Assembly (NCBI GenBank): GCA_964469555.1
Contig: CAYYAQ010000076.1
Span: 1-24,054, forward strand
DNA length: 24,054 nt
Direction: 5' to 3'
Source: CAYYAQ01 sp964469555
GTDB lineage: Bacteria > Planctomycetota > UBA1135 > UBA2386
Shown here: positions 1 through 7,081 of the stretch, in pieces
How the letters are laid out: each line of letters opens with the position of its first letter
How positions within the stretch are numbered: the first letter of the stretch is position 1
Program-made: the position numbers and the translations under genes
Notes under the pieces: model-generated
Told to the model about the DNA's origin: nothing
Seen by the model: the letters and a program-made list of their open reading frames with translations, nothing else
Databases searched by the model: none

Positions 1-1
1 C

Positions 2-73
2 GGTGGCGAAGGCGGTCGGAATCGCGGTGGCGAAGGCGGTCGGAATCGCGGTGGCGAAGGCGGTCGGAATCGC
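2..73 (+). repeat. Three perfect 24-bp tandem repeats
   Basis: A 24-bp unit starting GGTGGCGAAGGC occurs three times without mismatch at 2-25, 26-49 and 50-73. Each copy encodes GGEGGRNR in the frame of the partial upstream CDS. The array may extend to the left of the window. A whole-codon unit lets copy number change without breaking the frame. Confidence 0.9.
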
Positions 74-166
74 GGTGGCCAGGGCGAACGTGGTCGTGGC
101 GGTGAGAGCGGTCGAAATCGCGAACGACGCGGTGGCGACGGCAACAAGAGCGGCACCCGGAAATAG
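2..166 (+). CDS. Arg/Gly-rich C-terminal tail of an upstream protein (partial)
   Basis: The reading frame starting at base 2 stays open to TAG at 164-166 and encodes the last 54 residues of a protein that begins outside the window. The visible part is low-complexity. It has three perfect copies of the octapeptide GGEGGRNR, then further Gly/Arg/Glu-rich sequence ending in KSGTRK. It ends 10 bp before the ABC ATPase gene. In MacAB-type loci the gene before the ATPase usually encodes the periplasmic membrane-fusion adaptor, so that is the likely identity of the missing body; this is inferred from position only. The tail is probably disordered and positively charged. The overlapping frame that opens at base 3 and runs into the ATPase gene looks like an artefact of the same repeat. 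Confidence 0.6.
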   Translation, partial: GGEGGRNRGGEGGRNRGGEGGRNRGGQGERGRGGESGRNRERRGGDGNKSGTRK

Positions 167-176
167 ACCCGATCCC

Positions 177-878
177 ATGCAAACCGCAGCGGAAGTCGTC
201 GCCCACCTTCAGGGTGTGCACCGCCACTATCACATGGGCACGGAGACCGTCCGCGCCTTGGACGGCATCGATCTCGATATCCACAAGGGCTGCTACCTCG
301 CGATCATGGGTCGCTCCGGCTCGGGAAAGAGCACGATGCTCAACATCCTCGGCCTTCTCGACCGCCCCACCGACGGCGAGTACACCCTCGAGGGCAACAC
401 CGTCTCCACGCTCAACGACAAGCAGATCTCCGCGCTGCGCGGCGAGCACATCGGTTTCATCTTCCAGTCGTTCAACCTCATCCCACAGCTGACCGTCCTG
501 GAGAACCTCGAGGTCCCGCTGTTCTACCAGAACCGGATCGGGCCGGAGTCCAAGGCCAAGGCCGAGGAGCTGGCGATCCGCGTCGGTCTCGACGGACGCC
601 TCTACCACCGTCCCACGGAGCTGTCGGGCGGCCAGCAGCAGCGCGTCGCGATCGCCAGGGCATTGATGAACGACCCGCTCTACCTGCTGGCAGACGAACC
701 CACGGGAAACCTCGACAGCGCGACCGAGGAAGAAATCCTCTGCCTCCTCGACGACCTACACGCCGACGGCATGACCGTGATCATGGTCACCCACAACCCG
801 ACCATGGGTGAAAGAGCAGAACGCGTCGTCTGGCTGGCCGACGGCAAGGTCGAGAGCGACGAGGTGACGGGTAAGTAA
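177..878 (+). CDS. ABC transporter ATP-binding protein, MacB/LolD type
   Basis: A 233-residue cytoplasmic ATPase that would power the adjacent MacB-type permease. All ABC motifs are present: Walker A GRSGSGKS (about residues 45-52), Q-loop Gln in FIFQSFN (about 97), signature LSGGQQQR (149-156), Walker B with catalytic Glu in YLLADEPTGNLD (169-180), and the switch His in VTHNP (206). The length is normal for the LolD/MacB-ATPase family. ATG at 177 is chosen because the domain begins about 10 residues later and the sequence before it is the repeat-encoded tail of the previous gene read in another frame. The TAA stop overlaps the permease ATG by one base, which indicates translational coupling. 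The substrate cannot be told from sequence; macrolide, peptide or lipoprotein-related roles are known in the family. Confidence 0.93.
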   Translation: MQTAAEVVAHLQGVHRHYHMGTETVRALDGIDLDIHKGCYLAIMGRSGSGKSTMLNILGLLDRPTDGEYTLEGNTVSTLNDKQISALRGEHIGFIFQSFNLIPQLTVLENLEVPLFYQNRIGPESKAKAEELAIRVGLDGRLYHRPTELSGGQQQRVAIARALMNDPLYLLADEPTGNLDSATEEEILCLLDDLHADGMTVIMVTHNPTMGERAERVVWLADGKVESDEVTGK

Positions 879-2146
879 TGCGCGGCACCCTCGCAACCTT
901 CTCACTCGGCGTAACGAGCCTCGCGCTCCACAAGCTGCGCTCCGCCCTGACAACCCTGGGCATCATGATCGGCGTCGCCGCCGTAGTCGCGATGCTCGCG
1001 ATCGGCGAAGGCGCGAGCCAGGCAGCCCAGGATGCCATCCGCAAGATGGGGTCGACGAACATCCTGATCCAGAGCATCAAGCCGCCGGTGAGCGAGGACA
1101 CCTCGGGGATGAGTTCCTGGACGGCGAACATCTACGGCCTGACCTACCAAGACGCCCGGCGCATCAAGGCGACTCTCGCGGATTCCATCGAAGTGATGGT
1201 CGAAGTTCGCATCAGCGACAAGGAGATCACGGTCGGCGACCAGTGGTTGCAATCCGAAATCCTCGGGACGTCCCCCGACTACCTGGACGTCATGGGCATG
1301 AAGATCAAGGCGGGCGGACGATGGATCACGGACACGGACATGCGCAGCTTCGCGAATGTCTGCGTGCTCGGCGGCGGGGTGAGCGAGACCCTCTTCCCGC
1401 TCACCGATCCGATGGGGAAGGTCATCAAGGCGACCGGCAACCGCTTCAAGGTCGTCGGCGTGCTCGAGAAGCTCGGTCGACGCAGCGGCAGCACCGGTCG
1501 CTCGGTCGATGAGTGCGTCTACGTGCCGCAGTCGACGTCCATCCGACGGTTCGGCGAAACGAACGTAAAGCAGAGCGGCGGCAGCCGGGAGATCGAGAGC
1601 GTCCAACTCCACGAGATCAAGGTGAAGGTCAACACCGTGGACAACGTGCCGCGGGCCGCGGAGGTCATCGAGAAGATCCTCGAGCGGGGGCACAAGGAGA
1701 AGGACTACGCGATGACCGTGCCGCTGGAACTCCTGCGGCAGGCCAAGGAGACCGAACGTCGCAACCAGCTGCTCCTGTTCTTCATCGCGTCGATCTCCCT
1801 CATCGTCGGGGGCATCGGCATCATGAACGTCATGCTCGCCACCGTCACCGAGCGGACCCGCGAGATCGGCATCCGCCGAGCCCTCGGCGCGCAGAAGAAG
1901 CACATCGTGTCGCAGTTCCTGGTGGAGACGGTCGTGCTGAGCGGCGCCGGCGGTCTGCTGGGCGTGCTCGTCGGGATCGTCGCGTCACTCCTCTCGGCGG
2001 CTTTCTCCGACGCCCGGGTGCTGATCCGACTCGAGCACCCGCTGATGGCGTTCGGGATCTCTGCCGCGGTGGGCGTTTGCGCTGGACTGTATCCGGCGTG
2101 GCGGGCAGCCAACATGGACCCGGTCGAAGCCCTCCGCCACGAATAA
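878..2146 (+). CDS. ABC transporter permease, MacB/FtsX family
   Basis: A 422-residue inner-membrane permease. One N-terminal transmembrane helix (about 21-43) is followed by a periplasmic MacB-type core domain (about 50-290). Three C-terminal helices follow (about 297-322, 350-376 and 388-408) in the FtsX arrangement. Family hallmarks are TERTREIGIRRALGA after the second helix and the C-terminal YPAWRAANMDPVEALRHE. In MacB itself the ATPase and permease are one chain; here they are two genes overlapping by one base (TAATG), a common alternative. Together with an upstream adaptor they would form a tripartite, mechanotransmission-type exporter. The substrate is unknown. Confidence 0.93.
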   Translation: MRGTLATFSLGVTSLALHKLRSALTTLGIMIGVAAVVAMLAIGEGASQAAQDAIRKMGSTNILIQSIKPPVSEDTSGMSSWTANIYGLTYQDARRIKATLADSIEVMVEVRISDKEITVGDQWLQSEILGTSPDYLDVMGMKIKAGGRWITDTDMRSFANVCVLGGGVSETLFPLTDPMGKVIKATGNRFKVVGVLEKLGRRSGSTGRSVDECVYVPQSTSIRRFGETNVKQSGGSREIESVQLHEIKVKVNTVDNVPRAAEVIEKILERGHKEKDYAMTVPLELLRQAKETERRNQLLLFFIASISLIVGGIGIMNVMLATVTERTREIGIRRALGAQKKHIVSQFLVETVVLSGAGGLLGVLVGIVASLLSAAFSDARVLIRLEHPLMAFGISAAVGVCAGLYPAWRAANMDPVEALRHE

Positions 2147-2160
2147 GACCCGGACGGGTC
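2147..2160 (+). terminator. Small hairpin directly after the permease stop
   Basis: GACCC at 2147-2151 pairs with GGGTC at 2156-2160 around a 4-base loop, starting at the base after the TAA stop. There is no T-run behind it, so it is only a candidate transcription end or mRNA-stabilising hairpin. Confidence 0.3.
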
Positions 2161-2333
2161 GGCGGGGAAGGGGCCGAGGTCCTTGCCTCTGACCAGATTC
2201 AAACGCGTTCGAGGCCCCGGTCCCGATGCTATCGACCGCTGGCGGCGATGGTCCCAGGGAGGATTTGGTCGCCGGCGGCGATTTCTACCAGTTCAACGGA
2301 ACACCGGAGTCGCGCGCGACCTCTTAAAAGAAC

Positions 2334-2404
2334 CAAGGCTCTCCACCTTGCCCCCGGAAACCCAGGCAACGTGCCCAGGCTTCCTCGGTGGAGAGCCTTG
2401 TTTT
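2334..2404 (+). terminator. 14-bp perfect stem with long loop and T-runs; bidirectional terminator or structured RNA
   Basis: CAAGGCTCTCCACC (2334-2347) is perfectly complementary to GGTGGAGAGCCTTG (2387-2400). TTTT follows at 2401-2404 on the + strand, and on the - strand the stem is followed by GTTCTTTTAAG. The 39-base interior contains CCCAGGC twice (2361-2367 and 2374-2380) plus short pairable stretches (2348-2352 with 2365-2369, or 2356-2359 with 2381-2384). The long interior is atypical for a simple terminator, so a small structured RNA or a dispersed repeat is also possible. Confidence 0.45.
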
Positions 2405-2439
2405 GCCTCAGGCGAGGCACCCACCACTAGACCGGTGGG
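2404..2439 (+). other. Two further stem-loops in tandem
   Basis: TGCCTC (2404-2409) pairs with GAGGCA (2414-2419) around AGGC. The next base begins CCCACC (2420-2425), which pairs with GGTGGG (2434-2439) around an 8-base loop. They directly follow the 14-bp stem, so three helices are stacked within about 105 bases. The function is unknown. Confidence 0.35.
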
Positions 2440-2856
2440 ACCCGGAGGTTTCACGGCGGCCTTGGGAAAAGCGCACAGTCGGCAAATACGACCGGAAGCG
2501 CAGCAGGATTCGCGGAGAGTGCTCCCCGCGCGCAAACCCAGTCCTGAAAACGTGGTAGAATTGCAGAGCTTGTTACGGTTGCGGGCAAGAATCCCGAACT
2601 CCGCGACCTTTCCCGCCCCACGATGCAGTTACGCGACATAGTATCCGTCGCTCGAATCCGGCTCCTGCCGGCGCTCAGTTGGTGGTTGTACCTCCCGCTC
2701 CGCATCATGCGGTCCCGGCGATCCGACGACGCGGTGGAAGACCTCATCCCGCCCGCGACGGAACCCCGCCGCGCCCCATCTTCCCACCGTCCGTGAACCC
2801 TCACCGAGAGTCACGCCAACAGTGACGCCGGACGACCGCGTGGTGATGATGAGCGG

Positions 2857-4485
2857 ATGTTCTTCAGACCACTGCTTTTCGTTGTCGCCGGCGTCATCAC
2901 CGCGCACGCTGGGTCCGCACAGCATGCCACCGAGCCCGCGTCGCTCGATCTCATCCTCGCAGGCGGCACGGTGCACGACGGCACCGGGGCCGCGGGACGT
3001 CGCCTGGACGTTGGGATTGCGGGCGGTCGCATCACTGCGCTCGGCGACCTGACGGGAGTCGTCGCCACGCGACGGATCGACGTCACCGGGCTGTGCATCG
3101 CACCGGGGTTCATCGACACCCACGCCCACGCCGACGCATCCGTGCTGCGACGACCGGCTGCGGCGAACTTTCTTGCGATGGGCGTGACGACGATCGTGAC
3201 CGGCAACTGCGGCAACTCGATGCGCGACCTCGGACGGCACTTCAAGAGCCTGGACAAGCGCCGCCCGGCGGTCAACTACGCCAGCCTGATCGGACACAAC
3301 ACGGTCCGCCGCGCCGCGATGGGCACGGCGAACCGCCGACCGACGAAGGCCGAGCTCGAAACGATGGAGAAGCTCGTCGACAAGGCCATGCGCGATGGCG
3401 CGATGGGTCTCTCCACCGGTCTGATCTACGTGCCGGGCACGTATTCGGAGACCAGCGAACTCATCGCCCTGGCCAAGGTCGCGGGCCGATACAGCGGGCT
3501 GTACGTCAGCCACATGCGGAACGAGAACGACCATGTCCTCAAGTCGATCGACGAAGCCCTGCGTATCGGGCGCGAGGCCGGAGTCCACGTCCACCTGTCC
3601 CACCTGAAGGCGTCCGGGAGGAAGAACTGGGGACGGGGGAAGGACATCGTGGCAAAGCTCGAGAAGGCAAGGGCCGACGGCGCCCGAATCACGGGCGACC
3701 AGTATGCCTACGCCGCCAGCAGCACCGGCATCGACGTGCTGTTCCCGACGGACGCGCTGGGAGTCGGACGCAAGGCGTTCGCGAGGAAGCTCGAGGAGGA
3801 CGAGGGATTCCGCGCGAAGATGCATGCCGCACTGATCACGAAGATGGACAAGGTCGCCTTCGGTGATTTCGCGTGGTGCCAGGTGAGCTACGCGAAGAAC
3901 AACCCGGAGGTCAGCGGCAAGAACCTCAAGCAGGTCGCGAAGATCTTCTTCGGGAGAGACGACCGGGATTCGCAGGCCGACGCAGCGATCAAGCTGTTTG
4001 CCGACACCCGCGGCGATGCCCGGGTGAACATGGTCTTCCACAGCATGTCGGAGGAAGACGTCGTGACCATCATGCAGAAATCCTTCGTCGGCGTCGCCTG
4101 CGACGCGGGGATCCGCGCGTCCAAGGGGGTCAGCAAACCCCACCCACGCGGGAACGGCAACAACGCGCGAGTACTCGCGTATTTCGTGCGGGAGAAGGGC
4201 GTGCTGTCTCTCCCCCTCGCGATCCACAAGATGACGGAACTCCCCGCGAAGGTGTTCGGTCTCCAGAAGCGCGGCCTCGTGCGCAAGAGCTATCACGCGG
4301 ACCTCACGGTGTTCGACGCCAAGAAGGTTTCGGATCGCGCGACGTACGAAGATCCGCGTCGGTCGCCCACGGGCATTCCATGGGTCCTCGTCAACGGACG
4401 GATCGTCATCGAGAAGGGCGTCCTCACAGGCACGCGCCCGGGCAGGGTTCTTCGTCACGCGAAGAAGGCGGCGAAGGTCAAGTGA
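2857..4485 (+). CDS. Secreted N-acyl-D-amino-acid deacylase (D-aminoacylase family amidohydrolase)
   Basis: A 542-residue amidohydrolase-superfamily protein. An N-terminal signal peptide (about residues 1-21, LLFVVAGVITAHAG) predicts export. The enzymes of this family hydrolyse N-acyl-D-amino acids to a carboxylate and a free D-amino acid at a zinc site. Visible motifs are the metal-binding HxH in PGFIDTHAHAD (His89 and His91), the conserved Cys in TGNCG (118), GLSTGLIYVPG (184-194), His219 in YVSHMRNE, His249 in HLSHLKASG, and a late Asp in VACDAGIR. The C-terminal beta-sandwich segment (KSYHADLTVFD) is typical. It starts the operon-like run 2857-7729, and its stop overlaps the next gene's GTG by four bases. 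The acyl and amino-acid preference (D-Glu, D-Asp or other) cannot be read from sequence. Confidence 0.9.
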   Translation: MFFRPLLFVVAGVITAHAGSAQHATEPASLDLILAGGTVHDGTGAAGRRLDVGIAGGRITALGDLTGVVATRRIDVTGLCIAPGFIDTHAHADASVLRRPAAANFLAMGVTTIVTGNCGNSMRDLGRHFKSLDKRRPAVNYASLIGHNTVRRAAMGTANRRPTKAELETMEKLVDKAMRDGAMGLSTGLIYVPGTYSETSELIALAKVAGRYSGLYVSHMRNENDHVLKSIDEALRIGREAGVHVHLSHLKASGRKNWGRGKDIVAKLEKARADGARITGDQYAYAASSTGIDVLFPTDALGVGRKAFARKLEEDEGFRAKMHAALITKMDKVAFGDFAWCQVSYAKNNPEVSGKNLKQVAKIFFGRDDRDSQADAAIKLFADTRGDARVNMVFHSMSEEDVVTIMQKSFVGVACDAGIRASKGVSKPHPRGNGNNARVLAYFVREKGVLSLPLAIHKMTELPAKVFGLQKRGLVRKSYHADLTVFDAKKVSDRATYEDPRRSPTGIPWVLVNGRIVIEKGVLTGTRPGRVLRHAKKAAKVK

Positions 4486-5576
4486 GCGCGCGGCAACTCT
4501 CTTGCTTCCTCATCGCCGCTTCGCTGTCGCTCTCCCCGATGCTCGCGCAGGCAGCGCGGAGCAACTCTGACTACCTGCGGGACTTCCGGGGCTTCGACGC
4601 CGAGACGCGACAGGCGCTGACCCGCGGACTCGAGCGCAAGATCAAGCTCGATCCCAATCCCGCTATCCAACGCATCGTCTCGAGGCAGCGCGACCACGCC
4701 AAGCTACCGATCGCCGAATCACCGCCGTACCACCGCGCCGTGGACTGGGCGGAGGGCGTCGCTCCGAAACGAGAGATGATCGTCGGCGGCGACGAACAAC
4801 ACACAGCGCTGCGCAAGAAATACCCGCCACAACTGGTCATGCCGGGGCTGATCAAGTCGGTGTTCTACGATTGGGGCAAGGGCATGGTCGTCCGCCGCAA
4901 GCGACCACTGGATGAAGTCGAGGTCATGTCGAACATCCTCAACGGCTACCCGCCGGGGAGCGACGACGTACTCGCGCAGCTGCTCGCGAGATTCGACGAC
5001 GACGCGAAGATGCGCAAGATGTCGAGCTACCTGTCGCACCTCTACGCGAATCTCAACGCGAAGGTCTTCGAGGAAGTGACTCTCTACGAGGCATGGTACA
5101 GCGGCGAGCTCATCGATGTACCCGACGTGGACGCGATCCCGTTCGCCCGGAAGATCCTGTTGCGGCGCGCCTTTCGGTCGCCGATCCCCGCGACGCAAAA
5201 AAGGACGGCGTTGTACAAGGAGATCCAGAAGGCGGCTTTCGCCTACCGCAAGTATCGCACTCTCCGGGAGTCCGCCGCGGCCGCGTTCCTGCACGCATCA
5301 CCGAAGATGGACCCGGTCTACGCACCGCTCGTGTCCCGCTTCCACTACCTGTACGTCGTGCTCAAGGACAACCCGGAGGAGATCCACAAGGTACTCCGCG
5401 GCATCCCCGATCGGGACGCACTCGTCGCGGCGATCGACAAGCGCCTGAAGAAGACGAGCATCGAGGTGGAGAAGCGTCTGCTGCGCAAGAAGAACCTCGA
5501 GGACATGCACGCCTGGCTGCGCTACTGGGCGCGACTCGCGATCTTTACCCAGTCGAAGAAGAAGGACGGCCAGTAA
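4482..5576 (+). CDS. Secreted protein of unknown function
   Basis: A 364-residue protein that I do not recognise. GTG at 4482 is chosen because it forms a GTGA overlap with the deacylase stop, begins a clear signal peptide (LSCFLIAASLSLSPMLAQA, about residues 6-24), and is where the frame starts to look coding. The frame is open further upstream only as a shadow of the deacylase. The mature part is charged and mostly predicted helical, rich in Lys, Arg and Glu, with no Cys pairs, catalytic motif or transmembrane helix visible. The last 60 residues are very basic and amphipathic. Coupling to the deacylase suggests a role in the same extracytoplasmic process, as a binding or accessory protein, but this is inferred from context only. 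Confidence 0.75.
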   Translation: MSARQLSCFLIAASLSLSPMLAQAARSNSDYLRDFRGFDAETRQALTRGLERKIKLDPNPAIQRIVSRQRDHAKLPIAESPPYHRAVDWAEGVAPKREMIVGGDEQHTALRKKYPPQLVMPGLIKSVFYDWGKGMVVRRKRPLDEVEVMSNILNGYPPGSDDVLAQLLARFDDDAKMRKMSSYLSHLYANLNAKVFEEVTLYEAWYSGELIDVPDVDAIPFARKILLRRAFRSPIPATQKRTALYKEIQKAAFAYRKYRTLRESAAAAFLHASPKMDPVYAPLVSRFHYLYVVLKDNPEEIHKVLRGIPDRDALVAAIDKRLKKTSIEVEKRLLRKKNLEDMHAWLRYWARLAIFTQSKKKDGQ

Positions 5577-5580
5577 CCGG

Positions 5581-5721
5581 ATGCAGCGAGTCCCCACCAT
5601 CGTGACAGGTGTTCTCTCGGCTGTCTCCTCGGCGCCCTTGTTCAAGAACCACAAGCTGGACGAACTGGTGTGGTACTCCGGTCGCACGGGCAAGAAACTG
5701 TACGTGCGCTTCGTCTGGTAG
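5581..5721 (+). CDS. Small ORF of 46 residues, unknown
   Basis: ATG at 5581 lies four bases after the preceding TAA, and the frame ends with TAG at 5719-5721. It has a short hydrophobic N-terminal half (TIVTGVLSAVSSAPLF) and a Lys/Trp/Tyr-containing C-terminal half ending in KKLYVRFVW. Codons are mostly GC-ending, as in real genes here. The ATG has no good Shine-Dalgarno sequence, so it would depend on coupling to the upstream stop. It could be a small secreted or membrane peptide, the surviving end of a larger gene, or non-coding. Confidence 0.4.
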   Translation: MQRVPTIVTGVLSAVSSAPLFKNHKLDELVWYSGRTGKKLYVRFVW

Positions 5722-5763
5722 CGCTGAGGGATCGGATGCCATAGAGTGCCTCGCCCTTCGACC

Positions 5764-5769
5764 GAGGAG
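5764..5769 (+). promoter_or_regulatory. Shine-Dalgarno GAGGAG fixing the dipeptidase start
   Basis: GAGGAG lies six bases before ATG 5776. It decides for that start over the in-frame GTG at 5746, which would place the signal peptide internally. The adjacent ACCTCC can pair with part of it, so the site may be partly self-masked. Confidence 0.7.
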
Positions 5770-5775
5770 ACCTCC

Positions 5776-7068
5776 ATGCGCAAATCGCTCTTCATCGCCC
5801 TTCTGGTGTCACCCGCTACTGCTCAGGTCCAGGCGACCGAGGCACAACTCCTCAAGAGGGCAAAGGCCATTCACGCCAGCGTCATCACTCTCGACACGCA
5901 CAAGGACATCAGCGCGACGCTCGCGCTGGGCAAGAAGAGCGACGACGCCAAGGAGATCGAGAAGTGGCGACGCCGCAACGACCCCACCGTCGACGGCAGC
6001 AACCAGGTCGATTTCCCGAAGATGCGGGAGGGTGGCTACGACTGCGCGTTCTACATCGTCTACGTGGGACAGGGTCGGCTCGACGGCGGCGGGTTCGTGA
6101 ACGCGAAGAAGCAGGCCCTGCTGAAGTTCGACGCGATCCACCGCATGGTGAAGAAGTACCCGGAGCACATCGGACTCGCGCGGACACCCGACGACGTGCG
6201 CAAGCTCCACGCCGCGGGCAAGCTCATCGCGTGCATCGGCATCGAGAACGGCTACCCGATGGGGAAGAACCTCTCGCTGATCGAGGAATTCCACCGCCGG
6301 GGCGCGCGCTACATGAGCATCGCGCACAACCGACACAGCCAGCTCGGCGATTCCCACACTCCGAAGGAACCGCTGCACAACGGGCTCAGCGAGCTGGGAC
6401 GCAAGGCGATCGGCGAGATGAATCGCGTCGGGATCATGGTCGACATCTCCCACGCCAGCAAGCAGACGATGCTTCAGGCGCTCGAGGTCTCGAAGGCACC
6501 GGTCATCGCGTCCCACTCCGGTTGCGCCAACATCCGGAAGCACGGGCGCAACCTCGACGACGAGCAACTGCTCGCGCTGAAGAAGAACGGCGGCGTCATC
6601 CAGTGCGTAGCGCTCGGTTCGTTCGTGAAGGACACCTCTGTTCGGCAGAAGGCGCTCGACACGCTGCGCAAGGAAACAGGCGCGCCGTCGCGCCGTGAAA
6701 TGTGGCAGTTCAGCCGAAGCGGCGTCATGCCGGACGACGTCCGCAAGAAGGTCGAGGTCTACCGGGCACGCGTGAAGAAGGAGATCGATCCGAAGTTCAA
6801 GCCGGCGAACGTCGCTAACTTCGTCGACCACATCGACCACGCTGTCAAACTCATCGGTCTGAAGCACGTGGCGATCAGCTCGGACTTCGACGGCGGCGGC
6901 GGCGTCGAGGGTTGGAACAACGCGCGCGAGACCTTCAACGTGACGCTCGAACTGGTGCGACGCGGCTACACCCTGGAACAGATCAGCGCGCTCTGGTCCA
7001 GCAACACGCTGCGGCTGTGGGCCGAGGTCGAAGCGGTCGCGAGTCGCATCCAGTCTGGCGGCAAGTAG
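5776..7068 (+). CDS. Secreted membrane-dipeptidase-type peptidase (family M19)
   Basis: A 430-residue protein of the renal/membrane dipeptidase family, which are binuclear-zinc enzymes that cleave dipeptides and accept a D-residue at the C-terminal side. A short signal peptide covers about residues 1-20 (KSLFIALLVSPATAQ). Family motifs in order are His42 and Asp44 in TLDTHKDIS (usually HxD), the bridging Glu157 in GIENGYPMG, SIAHNRHSQLGDS (181-193), His226 in VDISHAS, His247 in ASHSG, and Asp370 in ISSDFDGGGG. WSSNTLRLW near the C-terminus replaces the usual GGN-type segment. The length is usual for secreted bacterial members. Its place behind a D-aminoacylase suggests the two enzymes strip N-acylated or D-amino-acid-containing peptides outside the cytoplasm. 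Confidence 0.92.
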   Translation: MRKSLFIALLVSPATAQVQATEAQLLKRAKAIHASVITLDTHKDISATLALGKKSDDAKEIEKWRRRNDPTVDGSNQVDFPKMREGGYDCAFYIVYVGQGRLDGGGFVNAKKQALLKFDAIHRMVKKYPEHIGLARTPDDVRKLHAAGKLIACIGIENGYPMGKNLSLIEEFHRRGARYMSIAHNRHSQLGDSHTPKEPLHNGLSELGRKAIGEMNRVGIMVDISHASKQTMLQALEVSKAPVIASHSGCANIRKHGRNLDDEQLLALKKNGGVIQCVALGSFVKDTSVRQKALDTLRKETGAPSRREMWQFSRSGVMPDDVRKKVEVYRARVKKEIDPKFKPANVANFVDHIDHAVKLIGLKHVAISSDFDGGGGVEGWNNARETFNVTLELVRRGYTLEQISALWSSNTLRLWAEVEAVASRIQSGGK

Positions 7069-7081
7069 ACGGCGGCGACTG

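Larger units (their letters stand above)
2161..2856. other. Long intergenic region without a convincing gene
   Basis: About 700 bp between the transporter operon and the deacylase operon. Open frames here (for example 2183-2641 on +) have no recognisable domain and no coding-like composition. The visible content is a cluster of stem-loops at 2334-2439. The 2440-2856 part must hold the promoter of the downstream operon, but I could not pick out a trustworthy -35/-10 pair or a classical riboswitch core. No tRNA or rRNA was recognised. Confidence 0.5.

Noticed and set aside
2..73. CRISPR-like array
   Set aside because: Units are directly adjacent without spacers and stay in a coding frame.
3..176. 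Extension of the ABC ATPase frame to base 3
   Set aside because: The extension is the tandem repeat read in a second frame (AKAVGIAV repeats). The frame starting at base 2 has its own stop at 166, and ATG 177 gives a normal family length.
2348..2386. Resemblance of the hairpin interior to the 5' part of RNase P RNA on the - strand
   Set aside because: Only a short GAGGAAG-CCTGGGC-like stretch matches. The conserved ACAGAGAGCAAACC-type core is absent nearby.
2183..2641. 152-codon + strand frame in the long intergenic region
   Set aside because: No domain, no signal peptide, and it runs straight through the stem-loop cluster. Composition looks like non-coding GC-rich sequence.
2649..2661. tRNA T-arm-like sequence CGCTCGAATCCGG
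   Set aside because: The T54 position is wrong, and no D-arm, anticodon arm or acceptor stem can be built around it.
2629..4458. 609-codon - strand frame
   Set aside because: Antisense shadow of the D-aminoacylase gene; high GC keeps it open.
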